A DNA stretch of 64,000 nt from Solibacillus isronensis (lineage in GTDB: Bacteria > Bacillota > Bacilli > Bacillales_A > Planococcaceae), in contig NZ_JAMBOC010000002.1 in the NCBI RefSeq assembly GCF_023715405.1, forward strand, positions 186,001 to 250,000. The letters are read 5' to 3'. The position numbers were made by a program, and so were the translations under genes. Below the pieces are notes generated by a model that was not told the origin of the DNA, did no database searches, and worked only from the letters and a program-made list of their open reading frames with translations. Positions 17,990-26,196 of the stretch are shown in pieces. Position 1 is the stretch's first letter. Every line of letters starts with the position of its first letter.

Positions 17990-18931
17990 TTAATTATAGT
18001 TATCGAAGTATTTCCCCTTTTCAATAATTTTTTCTGTACTTAATCCTGTCCATTCTTCTGGAGTTAGATTTGGGTGTAAGTCGAGGTAGGATTTAATCAT
18101 TTTATAGCCTTCACTATACCCATAAAATAAAGGCAGCCCTTTACCACCATATAAGATTTCTAAAGAACGATTTATATCTTTACTGTTTAAATCAGGTTCA
18201 ATTTTAGACCAAAATTCATTATTATAAGTGAAATCCATTTGTGTAATTTCAATATCAGGATATACAGTTTTTTCAAACATAACAGCTTTTCCTTCAAATA
18301 TAAGATTATCTAAGACTGAACCTGAATGAGTACTTAAATAACTTTCTGCCCAAGTACTATGATGATATTCATGTGCTAAAGCAACCTTTATAAAATCATC
18401 TTCAAAGTATTCATTATAAGGAATCAGAATTTTACCAGCACCTACCGTATACATAACAACATTGGAATTACTAGATGGAAAGACACATACTGCTACGTCA
18501 CTTTCAGATTGTAGTAGCTTAGCGGATTGAAGTAGTGCATCTTGAATAAGTGCATTTATGTCATCTTTTTTACTTTCAATTAATTCACTTACAATTTTTA
18601 ATTCGGTTAAACTAGTTGGAGCCTTATTAAGAACGGAATCTACTATATGTATGAACTCTCCATTTTCAAAACAGTCGCTGTAAACAGGTTGGATAACCTC
18701 CTCCTTGTATAATTCCAAGTTTGATTGGCTTGTATAATTTTTTACTTTTTCAAGGTAGCTATCAAATAAAGTATTAACATGGACTATTTTAAACTTTTGA
18801 TTGGTATCAGAGTTCTCAAATAAATATAATAATTCTTTCTCATCAAAAATTTCTTCCTTCTCACTTCTATCCGTTTGTGTGCAAGCTGATAGAGTAAATA
18901 AAAGTACAATAAATTTCAAGATATTTTTCAA
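17990..18931 (-). CDS. Lipoprotein with DUF2268-type zinc protease domain
   Basis: 313 aa. Lipoprotein signal MKNILKFIVLLFTLSAC with Cys17. The domain contains the zinc-protease motif LAHEYHHSTWAE (HExxH) at about residue 192, preceded by VCVFPSSNSNVV and followed by LIFEGKAVMFEK, as in DUF2268 putative Zn-dependent proteases. Probably exported and membrane-attached. The start is TTG with a GAGGTGAGAA ribosome binding site. Family A repeat lies at its 3' side. Confidence 0.8.
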   Translation of the reverse strand: MKNILKFIVLLFTLSACTQTDRSEKEEIFDEKELLYLFENSDTNQKFKIVHVNTLFDSYLEKVKNYTSQSNLELYKEEVIQPVYSDCFENGEFIHIVDSVLNKAPTSLTELKIVSELIESKKDDINALIQDALLQSAKLLQSESDVAVCVFPSSNSNVVMYTVGAGKILIPYNEYFEDDFIKVALAHEYHHSTWAESYLSTHSGSVLDNLIFEGKAVMFEKTVYPDIEITQMDFTYNNEFWSKIEPDLNSKDINRSLEILYGGKGLPLFYGYSEGYKMIKSYLDLHPNLTPEEWTGLSTEKIIEKGKYFDNYN

Positions 18932-19070
18932 ATTGTTCTCACCTCACCCATTATGGATAATTATACCAAATATTAGTAATACATATTAGAATGTAATAAA
19001 TAGTATAAAAGTTGCTTTAGTAACGTTTCTGCGACTTTCATAAAATTCGGTACAAACAATATTTCAATAA

Positions 19071-19150
19071 AAAAACGGTAAACGTTGTTGTAGTAACGTT
19101 TACCGTTTTTTCTTATGCCCATAATCTTTTGTGAACTTTTATTAGATTTA
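19071..19150. repeat. Intergenic repeat family A, copy 2
   Basis: Strong hairpin AAAACGGTAAACGTT / AACGTTTACCGTTTT followed by TTATGCCCATAATC...TGTGAACTTTTATT, a degraded version of the CCCAAACTTTCATTTGGGAAC segment. It lies on the 3' side of the DUF3995 gene. Confidence 0.55.
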
Positions 19151-19381
19151 TTTTGTAGATTTTGTGCTACTTTTAACTGTAATAAATCTAATAAACAAAG
19201 GTAATAGGAAAGTAAGTGTAACAATAAAAAATAACTCATCAGACATTATAAATGAACAATACTTTCTATGGGCAAATTGAAATGCCGCATCCGGAAGCTA
19301 ATATATCAAAAGCAACGGCTATATCGTAACGTTTCAACTCCTGAAAGAAAATCTTTGTTGTTAATTGTCATTTATTCAAAT

Positions 19382-19807
19382 TTATATAAATGATGCTAGC
19401 AAAAAAATAAGACTAATCCATACACAAAGAGGTGAATAGAAGGCGGTATCTTGTTTTGCGAATCTAGTATGTTTTATTTTCTTGAAAAAACCTACATATT
19501 TTCCTTCACCAATAGCACGTAATAAGAAAACAATTCCTCCAGTTATACAAAGCCACTTTGAAAGGGGGGAGGGTTGGATGACTGTAAATAAATCTATTTG
19601 AACTAATAGTAGAACAGATGCAAAAAAGCAAAATAAACCGATCAAAAGTGTACCTAACATTCTTGGTTGTAAAACTGGCAATTTACTGTCATCTTTAGTC
19701 GGAAGAACCGCTTTTACTCCCCAACCTCCACCAAATGCCCAAAAAACGTGTAACATGCCAATAATTATAAATATTAGAGAAGTTACTCCTATTAATATCT
19801 TAAACAA
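19382..19807 (-). CDS. DUF3995 membrane protein
   Basis: 141 aa with four TM segments. It matches DUF3995 architecture: MLHVFWAFGGGWGVKAVLP after TM1, a conserved LLIGLFCFFASVLLL TM2, GIVFLLRAIGEGKYVGFFK and a C-terminal YSPLCVWISLIFLLASF. Function unknown. TTG start after AGAGGTGG. Confidence 0.8.
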   Translation of the reverse strand: MFKILIGVTSLIFIIIGMLHVFWAFGGGWGVKAVLPTKDDSKLPVLQPRMLGTLLIGLFCFFASVLLLVQIDLFTVIQPSPLSKWLCITGGIVFLLRAIGEGKYVGFFKKIKHTRFAKQDTAFYSPLCVWISLIFLLASFI

Positions 19808-19967
19808 TTTACCACCTCTTCTTATGTTATCGTCCTCAGTATCTAAATTGGTGATATCATTAGTGCATTCATTTTATTACACTTTATTCCATTTCATTCC
19901 ATAACGCTAGATGATCGTTGAGTTTATTTAACTAACGGATCAGTTAGTTGAAGAATCGTCTTTAGAT

Positions 19968-20001
19968 GTTATTCAACAATCGGGCCATATTGTTGAATAA
20001 C
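19968..20001. repeat. Repeat family B, minimal copy (terminal inverted repeats only)
   Basis: GTTATTCAACAAT (19968-19980) and ATTGTTGAATAAC (19989-20001) form a perfect 13-bp inverted repeat around CGGGCCAT. It equals the two ends of the full-length family B elements with the inner hairpin missing. It defines the ends of the family. Confidence 0.75.
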
Positions 20002-20040
20002 ACTTTTAAAGATAAAAAATGTTACTCAAGTTTTTATGCA

Positions 20041-20092
20041 AATTTATGAACAAGCTTCTGCGAGTATAAACGTTGCAACTTCAACAATTTAT
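20041..20092. repeat. Repeat family C, copy 1
   Basis: AATTTATGAACAAGCTTCTG then CGAGTATAAACG and ACTTCAAC are shared, with about 85% identity over 50 bp, with 26144-26195. Both copies lie downstream of a minus-strand gene. Confidence 0.65.
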
Positions 20093-20131
20093 ACCAAATG
20101 TATAGTAAACTGTATAATCGTTCAAGCGCAA

Positions 20132-20215
20132 CGGTACAAATGTTGATTTAACAACATTCGTGCCTTTGTGGTGTATGCCCAAACTTTCATTTGGGAACCT
20201 TTTTTGAATCTGTTA
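20132..20215. repeat. Repeat family A, copy 3 (best preserved)
   Basis: Hairpin GGTACAAATGTT / AACATTCGTGCC, then GCCCAAACTTTCATTTGGGA (a second hairpin CCCAAA/TTTGGG) and a TTGAATCTGTTATACAT tail. It precedes the terminator of the anti-sigma gene. Confidence 0.7.
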
Positions 20216-20248
20216 TACATATAAATTTTCTACTTAATCATAAAGATG

Positions 20249-20279
20249 AGGCGTCCCAAAATGACTTCTCGGACGCCTC
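20249..20279 (-). terminator. Terminator after the anti-sigma gene
   Basis: GAGGCGTCC / GGACGCCTC, arms 20249-20257 and 20271-20279, with A/T-rich flanks. Confidence 0.8.
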
Positions 20280-20319
20280 TTTAAATTTGTATGGATGCCT
20301 GGAACTGATAAATCAAAAA

Positions 20320-21300
20320 TTAATTTAAAATCTTTACTTTTCCACTGATTGCATCATCTTCTGTGGAAGTAGAGAAAACTTGGATGAAAAGCTCACTCTC
20401 TAAAAAAGATGCACCTGTATAATTAATTTCTCCCGTACCATCATCATTTCCATATGCAGAATTCCAGTGATAACGGTTCCCCTCCGCATCAAAAAGATTA
20501 ATATTCGGTGATTGATCAGATGAAAAACCACTATAATAAATGGTTGTAGAAATCGGAGTTGTTACGATTCGATCAATTACAAATTGCTCGTCATTTTGTA
20601 ATTGTATTGTTTGGTGTAAATCATGCACCGCTGTTTTATTTTGTACAGTAAGCTGAGAAGCCTTTATGTCAAATACCCACGGCTGTTCAAGTGTTTCACC
20701 TTCTAGCGTTTTTGTCTGTGGGGTATGCATTTCGTCATACATAATTTGTATATCAAAATTGGCAGCAGCTACTGGCTCAGCTAATGTAATCTCATTATAA
20801 ATTGTATACATTGAACTGTTTTGTGCAATCGATTGTGCTGATATACCTTTCGCTTCAACTTTTTCACCATTAATAATGACAGTAGGCTTTAATTGATGTC
20901 GATAAGAAAAAACGGTCTCTTCATTTTTATCAAACGTTGCACTAATCATTATTTTATCGTAATTAACAAGCACTTCATTTAATGTTAAATCGCCCATTTC
21001 TGTCGTACGCGTTTCACCAATCACTGTTTTGTAAGGTGACCAATCCACTTGCTCAGTTACTTGCCAATCTTCTAACAATGCTGCTATGAACGGCATATTG
21101 GCAATCGTTTGATGATTCATAGCTAATAAGCCGATTGCCAGAGTAGCTGCTGCAACGCCCATCCCTTTATGGGACTTCACTAATTTCAACTTCTTTTTCA
21201 CGAGTTTTTGTACACGCTTTTTCTCATAATTGGTGAGCGGTGACACGTCAAATTCACTTAAATCAATAGTTACTTCATTTAACTCTTTATAAATGCTCAT
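20320..21300 (-). CDS. DUF4179-type anti-sigma factor, membrane-bound
   Basis: 326 aa. A cytoplasmic N-terminal region (DLSEFDVSPLTNYEKKRVQK) typical of regulators paired with ECF-like sigma factors is followed by one TM (GMGVAAATLAIGLLAM, about residues 51-67) and a beta-rich extracytoplasmic sensor (DUF4179 plus DUF5643-like). It should hold its cognate sigma factor at the membrane. It starts 2 bp after the sigma gene and is translationally coupled. The sigma gene carries a premature stop, so this may be an orphan. Confidence 0.8.
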   Translation of the reverse strand: MSIYKELNEVTIDLSEFDVSPLTNYEKKRVQKLVKKKLKLVKSHKGMGVAAATLAIGLLAMNHQTIANMPFIAALLEDWQVTEQVDWSPYKTVIGETRTTEMGDLTLNEVLVNYDKIMISATFDKNEETVFSYRHQLKPTVIINGEKVEAKGISAQSIAQNSSMYTIYNEITLAEPVAAANFDIQIMYDEMHTPQTKTLEGETLEQPWVFDIKASQLTVQNKTAVHDLHQTIQLQNDEQFVIDRIVTTPISTTIYYSGFSSDQSPNINLFDAEGNRYHWNSAYGNDDGTGEINYTGASFLESELFIQVFSTSTEDDAISGKVKILN

Positions 21301-21302
21301 CT

Positions 21303-21812
21303 TTACACCCGCCCTTTTAAAAATTGATCTTTTAGTTTTTTTCTAGTTCGTGATAATTTATTGTGGACCCAGGATGGTTTCATTTGAAATTGATCTGCTA
21401 TTTCTGTCGTTGATTTCCCTTTAAAATAGTAGCTATCAAAAATTTGGCGTTCTTCAATAGGTAAACTATTCAGTACTATTTGCCAGTCGATTTGTTTAGA
21501 TTCTAGCAAAGGTAAATTATCTTGTAGCTCTGCTGTAGGAACTTGTCGCTCTAATTTTCGTAAAACATCGATTGCTTTAAATTTCGCAATGGCTGCTACC
21601 CAATTTTTGAACGTGTTTTTCCCCGAATCAAAGTCGTAGATATGATACCAAATAGCAATTGTTATATCTGCCATTGTTTCCTCTAATTCTTGAGGTCTAC
21701 TAGCCAGATATTTGAGCGCAATAGCTTTCATGAGTCCCCCGTATTATTCAAGTAACAATTTAATGCCTTTTTCTTGTTTGGATTTAATTAATGAAATTAT
21801 TTTCTCGTCCAT
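21303..21812 (-). pseudogene. ECF-like sigma-70 factor gene with in-frame TAA at codon 23
   Basis: The frame opens at ATG 21812 (GAGGTG ribosome binding site, MDEKIISLIKSKQEKGIKLL) and hits TAA at 21744-21746. After it the same frame continues with YGGLMKAIALKYLAS... through sigma region 2 (FKNWVAAIAKFKAIDVLRKL) and region 4 HTH (STTEIADQFQMKPSWVHNKL). Homologues have a sense codon there (the expected context is LLLEQYGGLMKAI), so TAA probably arose from CAA by one substitution. Reinitiation at ATG 21731 after GGGGGACTC could give a 142-aa product lacking the first 27 residues. Anti-sigma gene downstream is intact. Confidence 0.8.
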
Positions 21813-21989
21813 ATGACACCTCATTTCAAAACGTTTTTCGCGAAAGATCCGTTCACTCTATCATTCGTTTTGAATTTCAAAACCTATCATAACCTTTTTA
21901 AATATTAGATTTATTGCTTATTCCACTTTGAATGTAACAGCTTAATTCTAAATGGAAAAGCACAGTCTTTTCTAATAACGAATCTGGAT

Positions 21990-22175
21990 TTGACCAAAAA
22001 ACATTCATGTAAGAAGTATTTCGATTATTCCGAAGAATACGCTGATGAAGAAGCAGTAAAAGAAATCGGCACTGTAAACGACGCAATCACTGTATCTTCG
22101 GATAGACAGAACCAATATTCAAATGAAGATACAGTTGTATTGCCAGTAGATGTCGATGAAAGTAAAACAGATTAA
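21990..22175 (+). other. Doubtful 61-codon frame
   Basis: TTG-initiated frame (TKKHSCKKYFDYSEEYADEE..., acidic C-terminus) without a ribosome binding site. It may be the tail of a lost gene. The rest of 21813-22270 shows nothing else recognisable apart from an imperfect dyad TTTTGAAATTCAAAAC near 21874 in the sigma promoter region. Confidence 0.2.
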
Positions 22176-22274
22176 GTAAAAAATGAAAAAGACATTTGAA
22201 GTCAAAAGTCTAGAGGAATCTTAGAACTAAATTATATTTAAAAACACAACCATGTTTTACCATAGCTGTGTTTG

Positions 22275-22344
22275 AAACATTCCCAAAGCGAAGTTTGGGA
22301 GTATTGCTGTTCATAACCTTATAATGGCATTCGTTATTCCACAA
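22275..22344. repeat. Left half of a family B composite, cut by the IS110 element
   Basis: CCCAAAGCGAAGTTTGGGAG...TATTGCTG..ATAACCTT.TAATGGCATTCGTTATTCCACAA matches 28327-28396 over about 65 bp, then diverges exactly where 28397 continues into CGGGCGCGATTC. The missing continuation is found 1.6 kb away at 23964. Confidence 0.75.
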
Positions 22345-22477
22345 AACCAGCTAATAGTTGTCAATAATTTTCATTAAAAATAATAAAAATATCATGTTAT
22401 ACTAAATTTGTGCATGCCAAATAACCGTCCAAATTCTTGATTTGGAAAGTTTAGGTTTGCTTGGTTAAATTGTTAAA

Positions 22478-23713
22478 TCAATCTATGTCTTGGAAAGAAG
22501 TTTTGTTTTTTAATAGTGCATAAATCCAATGTAAGAGTTTGTTTGCACAAGCTATTACAGCTACTCTAAATGGTTTTCCTTCTTCACGTTTTTTATCATA
22601 AAACGCCCGTAATTTCTTATTACGAGGAAGGATTTCATCTGTAGTTTTCTGTTTTCGACAATCACGAATTGCACATTTAACAGCCATATACAAAGCTTGT
22701 CGTAGTCTGCTAGAGCCTCTTTTGGTTATTCGGTTGTAAGTGCCTTTGAATGTACCTGATTCAAAGATACTTGGATCAAGACCGGCAAATGCGACTAGTT
22801 TCTTAGGGTGATTAAACCTTTCAATTTCCCCAATTTCAGATATAATCGTGGCAGCGATTTTTTCTCCGATACCAGGAATTGATTGGATAATCTTCGATTC
22901 TTCAATACTTTTGGCCAAAGCATCTATCTCATTTTCAAGTAGGGATAGGTGTTTTTTGTATTCAAAGATCATGTTAATATACATATCTAAACTTAGGGCA
23001 AGGCTAGAATATAAAGCCTGTTGAAATGGATTTTGAGCTGCTGCAGTCATTAGCTTTTCAGCCTGTTGATTTGCCCATTGTAGAGAACGAGAATTACAGA
23101 ATTCTTTTATTTTAGTTGTTAATACTTCGTTATTGGCGCTCAATATATCTTCTGAAGTAGGATAAATCTGTAGTATTTTTAAAGAAACATTCGAATATAA
23201 GTCGCCAAAAACATTACTATATTCAGGGAATACTTGATCTAAGACTGCCTGGAATTGTAGTTTAGTTTGTACAAACATGCCTGTAATATTATCGTGCTGT
23301 CTCGTAAGATGACGTAAGTTCGCAAGTTGGATGCCACGCTTTTTATAAGGCTCTAAATCCTCTTTATAATACAGCTCGCAGAGATGATTGGCATCAACGA
23401 TATCTGTTTTTACCTTTCGTAAACTAGAACTTTTCGTCTTATAAGAGATGAGTGGATTTACGATAATGATTAAATAACCTTTGTCTTCAAAATATTGAAC
23501 AACTGGTGTGTGATAATGGCCTGTAGACTCCATAACTAGGGGAGGGCGCTCTCCTGAAATATCTTCTACTTCTTTAATAAAATCTAATAAACTAGCTAAC
23601 CCATCAAGATCATGTTTTACTTTAAAGCTTTTCTTATAGGGCTTCTTTCTTTCCAAATAAGCTTGAACCTGACTTTCACCTTTAGCTACATCCAGGCCAA
23701 TGACTGGATTCAT
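22478..23713 (-). CDS. IS110-family DEDD transposase
   Basis: 411 aa. N-terminal DEDD domain: GLDVAKGESQ (Asp8), VMESTGHYHTPV (Glu62) and VKTDIVDANHL (Asp pair near 103-106). C-terminal Transposase_20 (IS116/IS110/IS902) region: SIPGIGEKIAATIISEIG, FAGLDPSIFESGTFKG with the conserved Ser, and RGSSRLRQALYMAV. These enzymes use a bridge RNA to pair donor and target. GGAGGAATTATA precedes the ATG. The frame is intact, so the element may be active. Confidence 0.95.
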   Translation of the reverse strand: MNPVIGLDVAKGESQVQAYLERKKPYKKSFKVKHDLDGLASLLDFIKEVEDISGERPPLVMESTGHYHTPVVQYFEDKGYLIIIVNPLISYKTKSSSLRKVKTDIVDANHLCELYYKEDLEPYKKRGIQLANLRHLTRQHDNITGMFVQTKLQFQAVLDQVFPEYSNVFGDLYSNVSLKILQIYPTSEDILSANNEVLTTKIKEFCNSRSLQWANQQAEKLMTAAAQNPFQQALYSSLALSLDMYINMIFEYKKHLSLLENEIDALAKSIEESKIIQSIPGIGEKIAATIISEIGEIERFNHPKKLVAFAGLDPSIFESGTFKGTYNRITKRGSSRLRQALYMAVKCAIRDCRKQKTTDEILPRNKKLRAFYDKKREEGKPFRVAVIACANKLLHWIYALLKNKTSFQDID

Positions 23714-23925
23714 TATAATTCCTCCTTCAAAATGATAATTGCCGGTAACCCCTAAATCCTCGTTGTAGTGTCATAGCTTCGCTTGTTATACGAGATCACT
23801 GTCCCAACCAGCCTCAAACATGTTTCTACAAGTAGGGGGTGAACTGTTTTGCGGACGAGGTCTTAGCCCCACGGGCGCGAACGTTCTACCTCGGCTACCG
23901 TTATCATATATCGATATAAAAAATG
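23714..23925 (-). ncRNA. Probable bridge RNA in the IS110 leader
   Basis: Non-coding leader upstream of the transposase, where IS110-group bridge RNAs are encoded. Read on the minus strand, it contains TCGCGCCCG (23872-23880), identical to the target strand beside the left IS end and complementary to CGGGCGCGA at 23966-23974. It also contains TCCGCAAAAC (23846-23855), matching TCCACAAAAC at the other flank (22338-22347) with one difference that would be a G-T wobble. A helix CGAGGT/ACCTCG (23888-23893, 23856-23861) closes the loop holding the first guide. The layout fits left and right target guides. Confidence 0.7.
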
Positions 23926-23963
23926 GTCAACCAGAAATATTTTCTGGCTGACCTAATAATACG

Positions 23964-24020
23964 ATCGGGCGCGATTCTTCAATAAGAAGATTGCATTTTT
24001 CCGTTATAGGGCCATATTAT
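23964..24020. repeat. Right half of the family B element interrupted by IS110
   Basis: ATCGGGCGCGATTCTTCAAT then AAGAAGATTGCATTTTTCCG and TTATAGGGCCATATTAT, the standard family B interior and right end. Confidence 0.8.
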
Positions 24021-24143
24021 TTACTTTGGTGTTTATGGAGAATTAAACTTAAACTAAAGGGAAAGATTAGGGCAACAAGAAGAACCCTCAAGTATGGTAT
24101 TATATTCCAATAAAAACAGTAATAAGTTTTAAGGAGGATTAAG

Positions 24144-24650
24144 ATGTTAGGTTTGCCCAAAGGAGATGTATTTTTAGTACATTGGACAGAAGAATGGAAT
24201 AAGGAATTTTTATCAGAGAAAGAAAAAATACAAGATAAAATAGGTGAATATATTATAAATATTCATCACATAGGAAGCACATCAGTAAAATATTTAAGTG
24301 CAAAACCAATTATTGATATTGCTGTAGAAATCAAAGATTTTGATATGGGTGGTAATACTGCCGCACTTTTAGAGGATTTGGGATATTCGTATAAAGGAAT
24401 AAACATTTTACCTGAAAGACATTATTTTAGTAAGGGTGAACTAAGAACCCACCAAATCCATATGTATCAAAGTGGAAATAAATATTTACTTGAACAATTG
24501 AAGTTTAGAGATTATTTGCGGGTGAATGATGGAGCAAGAATTGAATATGAACAATTGAAACTTAACTTGGCAAATGAAAACAAAGATAATAAACATAAAT
24601 ATGCTGAAGAGAAAACTGAATTCGTTAAATCAATTTTAGAAAAGATTTAA
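24144..24650 (+). CDS. GrpB family (UPF0157) protein
   Basis: 168 aa, cytoplasmic, nucleotidyltransferase-like fold. GrpB signatures: VHWTEEWNKEFLSEK, then INIHHIGSTSVKYLSAKPII, IDIAVEI and HQIHMYQSGNKYLLEQLKFR. The GSTS and D-x-A pattern is the polymerase-beta-like active site. AAGGAGG precedes the ATG. Flanked by family B repeats on both sides. Confidence 0.9.
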   Translation: MLGLPKGDVFLVHWTEEWNKEFLSEKEKIQDKIGEYIINIHHIGSTSVKYLSAKPIIDIAVEIKDFDMGGNTAALLEDLGYSYKGINILPERHYFSKGELRTHQIHMYQSGNKYLLEQLKFRDYLRVNDGARIEYEQLKLNLANENKDNKHKYAEEKTEFVKSILEKI

Positions 24651-24707
24651 AGAGATCTTTATTAAGTATAGGGGCAACAAGTAAAAGGCTGAAATCAATA
24701 TATTAAT

Positions 24708-24810
24708 ATTCAACAATCGGGCGCGATTCTTCAATAATAAGATCGCATTTTTCCGCTAAAGGGTGCGTTCCTTGAATAAAGGAAATGCTCTTTTTCGTTA
24801 AAGGACCAAT
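24708..24810. repeat. Repeat family B, two units in tandem
   Basis: ATTCAACAATCGGGCGCGAT begins a standard unit (to about 24762). It runs into GGGTGCGTTCCTTGAATAAA, GGAAATGC and TTTTTCGTTAAAGGACC, a second diverged unit with the same hairpin-then-CGTTAAAGG layout. Confidence 0.75.
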
Positions 24811-24856
24811 AGAATGTAACAAACAGTGCTTTTAAAAATTATCGGAATATGAAAGC

Positions 24857-24890
24857 GGCATCCAATGGTGAATACAATGGATGCCTTTTT
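24857..24890 (+). terminator. Terminator hairpin
   Basis: GGCATCCA / TGGATGCC (24857-24864, 24878-24885) followed by TTTTTT, ending plus-strand transcription before the convergent gene at 24941. Confidence 0.75.
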
Positions 24891-24940
24891 TATGAAATGT
24901 TACCAAGCAAGGGTTTAGTCCTCTACGAAGACTGACTTCT

Positions 24941-25144
24941 TTATTTTTTATTTTTAAACCCATATTTATTTACATAAAAAAACAATATCAAATTTGAAAT
25001 AGAGAAAAGAGAAGCTATAAAGATAGAAAGACCACCTAAACCCCTAACATAAAGCGCTATTGCTACTATAGCTAATAATGTTCCTAGTATAAGAAACATA
25101 TACTTACTTTCTAAAAAGTTGTTTATAGATTTTAATAAACGCAT
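24941..25144 (-). CDS. Small membrane protein, 67 aa, two TM segments
   Basis: TMs LILGTLLAIVAIALYVRGLG and SIFIASLFSISNLILFFYVN with a basic tail. ATG at 25144 follows GTAGGTGTGA; a longer frame to 25177 has no ribosome binding site. Divergent from the secreted protein at 25273. An immunity-type role is conceivable from size and position but unsupported. Confidence 0.55.
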   Translation of the reverse strand: MRLLKSINNFLESKYMFLILGTLLAIVAIALYVRGLGGLSIFIASLFSISNLILFFYVNKYGFKNKK

Positions 25145-25272
25145 ACTCACACCTACCATTTTTTTAATAAATTTCAAAAAAATATAATATTTCTAAAAAA
25201 TTGTAAAATTATATATATTTTTGTTATATAACTATGATACACTATTTTTATCACTTTTAGGAGGTTTTTATT

Positions 25273-25848
25273 ATGAAGAAACTAATTATAGGCTCATCTG
25301 CTATTTTATTAAGTAGCCTTTTTAGTCCATTAGCACAAGCGAATGAATTAGAAGTTGATGCCAAGCAACAGGTTTTGGAGAGTAAAAGTAATTATTCCGA
25401 AAAAATAAAGTCACTAGAGTTACTAGAGCCACTAGAGTCAGGATATGAGCTTATGCCTGATACAGAAATTACTCCATTTGCCTATGATATTGGTGGGGGT
25501 ACTAATCATTACTTGTATGAAACTATAAACAAAACAATTTCAATAAAGCAACAAAATAAAACTGCGGCTGCAGACGCTCTATTAGTTACTGCATCTGGTA
25601 TGGCATTAGGATTTCTAGGGTATGTTAAACTTGCAACCCTTACAACTATTGTTGGAGCAAAATCGTCAGTCGAGACTTTATTTTCGGGCGATTCGGGTGC
25701 GCAATTTGCTATTAATGTAAAAACATATGTCTATAAATCTGGTTCTCCTACTTCTACATATTGGGGTTATGGTTTAATCGTATTTTCTAATGCAAAAACT
25801 GGTAAGTCTTTAACAACTAAAAAAATAATTATTGGTAAAACAGGCTGA
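25273..25848 (+). CDS. Secreted hypothetical protein, 191 aa
   Basis: Sec signal peptide MKKLIIGSSAILLSSLFSPL with likely cleavage after AQA. Residues about 60-85 are polar, then a helical Ala-rich segment (AAADALLVTASGMALGFLGY) and a Gly/Ser/Thr beta-rich C-terminus (YVYKSGSPTSTYWGYGLIVF). No Cys. Family not recognised; the pattern of signal peptide, pro-like region and hydrophobic C-terminal domain recalls secreted antimicrobial or pore-forming proteins, but this is only resemblance. Strong AGGAGG site and a perfect terminator downstream. Confidence 0.6.
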   Translation: MKKLIIGSSAILLSSLFSPLAQANELEVDAKQQVLESKSNYSEKIKSLELLEPLESGYELMPDTEITPFAYDIGGGTNHYLYETINKTISIKQQNKTAAADALLVTASGMALGFLGYVKLATLTTIVGAKSSVETLFSGDSGAQFAINVKTYVYKSGSPTSTYWGYGLIVFSNAKTGKSLTTKKIIIGKTG

Positions 25849-25887
25849 TACATAGTTTGTAAAAATAGCATCTTAATTTTCTAGCTA

Positions 25888-25931
25888 AAATAAAGAGCCC
25901 TCCACAATTTAAAGTGGAGGGCTCTTTATTT
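25888..25931. terminator. Perfect 18-bp bidirectional terminator
   Basis: AAATAAAGAGCCCTCCAC / GTGGAGGGCTCTTTATTT, loop of 8. Confidence 0.9.
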
Positions 25932-26143
25932 ATTTTGTTTTAACATATTCTGCAATTTCCCTTCTAATTAAGTACATACGTTTTAATTTATTTAATCTAG
26001 GTTTAAGACGCTAACCTTTTTGTTTAGTAAAACGTCATGCTTCTGAATCTTTTTTGCGCCCAAACGTGACATTTCTATATTTCGGTTATTCATAAAAACG
26101 CTGTTTTCGTAGAGGTGTTTGACTTGTGTTCAACTATCGGACC

Positions 26144-26195
26144 AATTTATGAACAAAGCTTTGCGAGTATAAACGCTGCCACTTCAACTGTTTAA
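26144..26195. repeat. Repeat family C, copy 2
   Basis: AATTTATGAACAAAGCTTTG then CGAGTATAAACGCTGCCACT and TCAACTGTTTA, matching 20041-20092. It ends against the NUDIX stop codon. Just before it GTTCAACTATCGGACC resembles a family B left end. Confidence 0.65.
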
Positions 26196-26196
26196 T

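Larger units (their letters stand above)
22345..23963 (-). mobile_element. IS110-family insertion sequence, about 1.62 kb
   Basis: The boundaries come from splitting a family B repeat: GTTATTCCACAA ends at 22344 and ATCGGGCGCGATTC resumes at 23964; each end is uncertain by about 5 bp. It contains one DEDD transposase on the minus strand and a ~250-bp leader before it. No terminal inverted repeats and no target duplication are evident, as usual for IS110. The leader end includes a hairpin CCAGAAA/TTTCTGG at 23930-23947. Confidence 0.85.

Noticed and set aside
18973..19239. 88-codon minus-strand frame rich in Leu/Tyr
   Set aside because: It overlaps the family A hairpin at 19071, lacks a ribosome binding site and has low-complexity hydrophobic composition.
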